Shown here piece after piece: positions 46,730-46,832 of a DNA stretch of 46,832 nucleotides. Position 1 is the first letter of the stretch, and every line of letters starts with the position of its first letter. The translations under genes were made by a program, and so were the position numbers. The notes beneath the pieces were generated by a model that saw only the letters and a list, made by a program, of their open reading frames with translations, had not been told where the DNA came from and did no database searches. This DNA is from Comamonadaceae bacterium (GTDB lineage: Bacteria > Pseudomonadota > Gammaproteobacteria > Burkholderiales > Burkholderiaceae_C), in contig CANJNC010000021.1 in assembly GCA_947475685.1 (NCBI GenBank), positions 1 through 46,832 of the forward strand. Direction: 5' to 3'.

Positions 46730-46832
46730 ATGACCAAAACCTACAAACAACTGACAATGGATGAGAGAACTTTTATTCAATTGGGACTGATGGTGGCTTT
46801 AAAGCCCGCCCAAATTGCTTTGGAGTTGTCTC
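46730..46832 (+). CDS. IS30-family transposase, 5' part (runs off the window)
   Basis: Thirty-four codons from the ATG at 46730 to the window end. The segment TYKQLTMDERTFIQLGLMV followed by KPAQIALELS matches the N-terminal helix-turn-helix of IS30-family transposases (YxQLTxxER... xxIAxxL). AAAGGA sits nine bases before the ATG. The left end of the element should lie within roughly 100 bp upstream, but without the right end I cannot define the terminal inverted repeat. Confidence 0.8.
   Translation, partial: MTKTYKQLTMDERTFIQLGLMVALKPAQIALELS

Overview
The window looks like a chromosomal segment from a betaproteobacterium of the order Burkholderiales. The main clues are eight Bug/TctC-type periplasmic receptors, a groESL operon controlled by a perfect CIRCE element with a GGM-rich GroEL tail, a cobTSC cobalamin set, and many CoA-thioester catabolic genes. 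I see no rRNA, tRNA or CRISPR array.

Layout. 1-12.9 kb is mixed housekeeping: an orphan Bug receptor, CIRCE-groES-groEL, an S1C-type protease homologue that has lost its catalytic His and Asp, a small secreted protein translationally coupled to a CapA-like phosphoesterase, an exported metallo-beta-lactamase-fold lactonase, cobT-cobS-cobC on the minus strand behind a riboswitch-like leader, an alpha/beta hydrolase and a secreted SUMF1/FGE-like protein. 13-32.3 kb is an AT-rich catabolic island. It holds a ComA-like synthase, a Bug receptor and an Ldh_2 dehydrogenase. Next is a seven-gene plus-strand operon (DUF35 OB protein, acyl-CoA ligase, SMP-30 lactonase, Bug, Ltp-type thiolase, alcohol dehydrogenase, second ligase). 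A minus-strand group follows (MmgE/PrpD, two Bugs, cyclase-family hydrolase, MFS carrier). A divergent pair encodes a HAPMO-like Baeyer-Villiger monooxygenase and an SDR. 32.5-39.2 kb is visibly more GC-rich and encodes a divergent AcnA-type hydratase, an isocitrate-lyase/PEP-mutase-family lyase, a Bug receptor and a GlcD-like FAD dehydrogenase. 39.2-46.5 kb is again AT-rich: a tightly overlapping minus-strand operon (Bug, two CaiB/BaiF CoA-transferases, enoyl-CoA hydratase, Ltp-type thiolase, DUF35 OB protein) plus another Bug gene. The window ends inside an IS30-family transposase gene.

How the genes may work together. Each catabolic block pairs one or two Bug receptors with soluble enzymes that would activate, oxidise, hydrate or cleave an organic acid or ketone. 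No TctA/TctB membrane subunits and no recognisable transcriptional regulator are encoded here, so the receptors presumably use permeases elsewhere. The most interesting proposals, all inferred from gene content, are: (i) an alcohol-ketone-lactone-acyl-CoA route built on SDR, BVMO, lactonase, ADH, ligase and aldolase-type thiolase; (ii) a bbs-like beta-oxidation module without its dehydrogenases; (iii) a ComA/Ldh_2/Bug set suggesting sulfolactate-type chemistry; (iv) a methylcitrate-like hydratase/lyase/dehydrogenase set. Substrates cannot be read from sequence.
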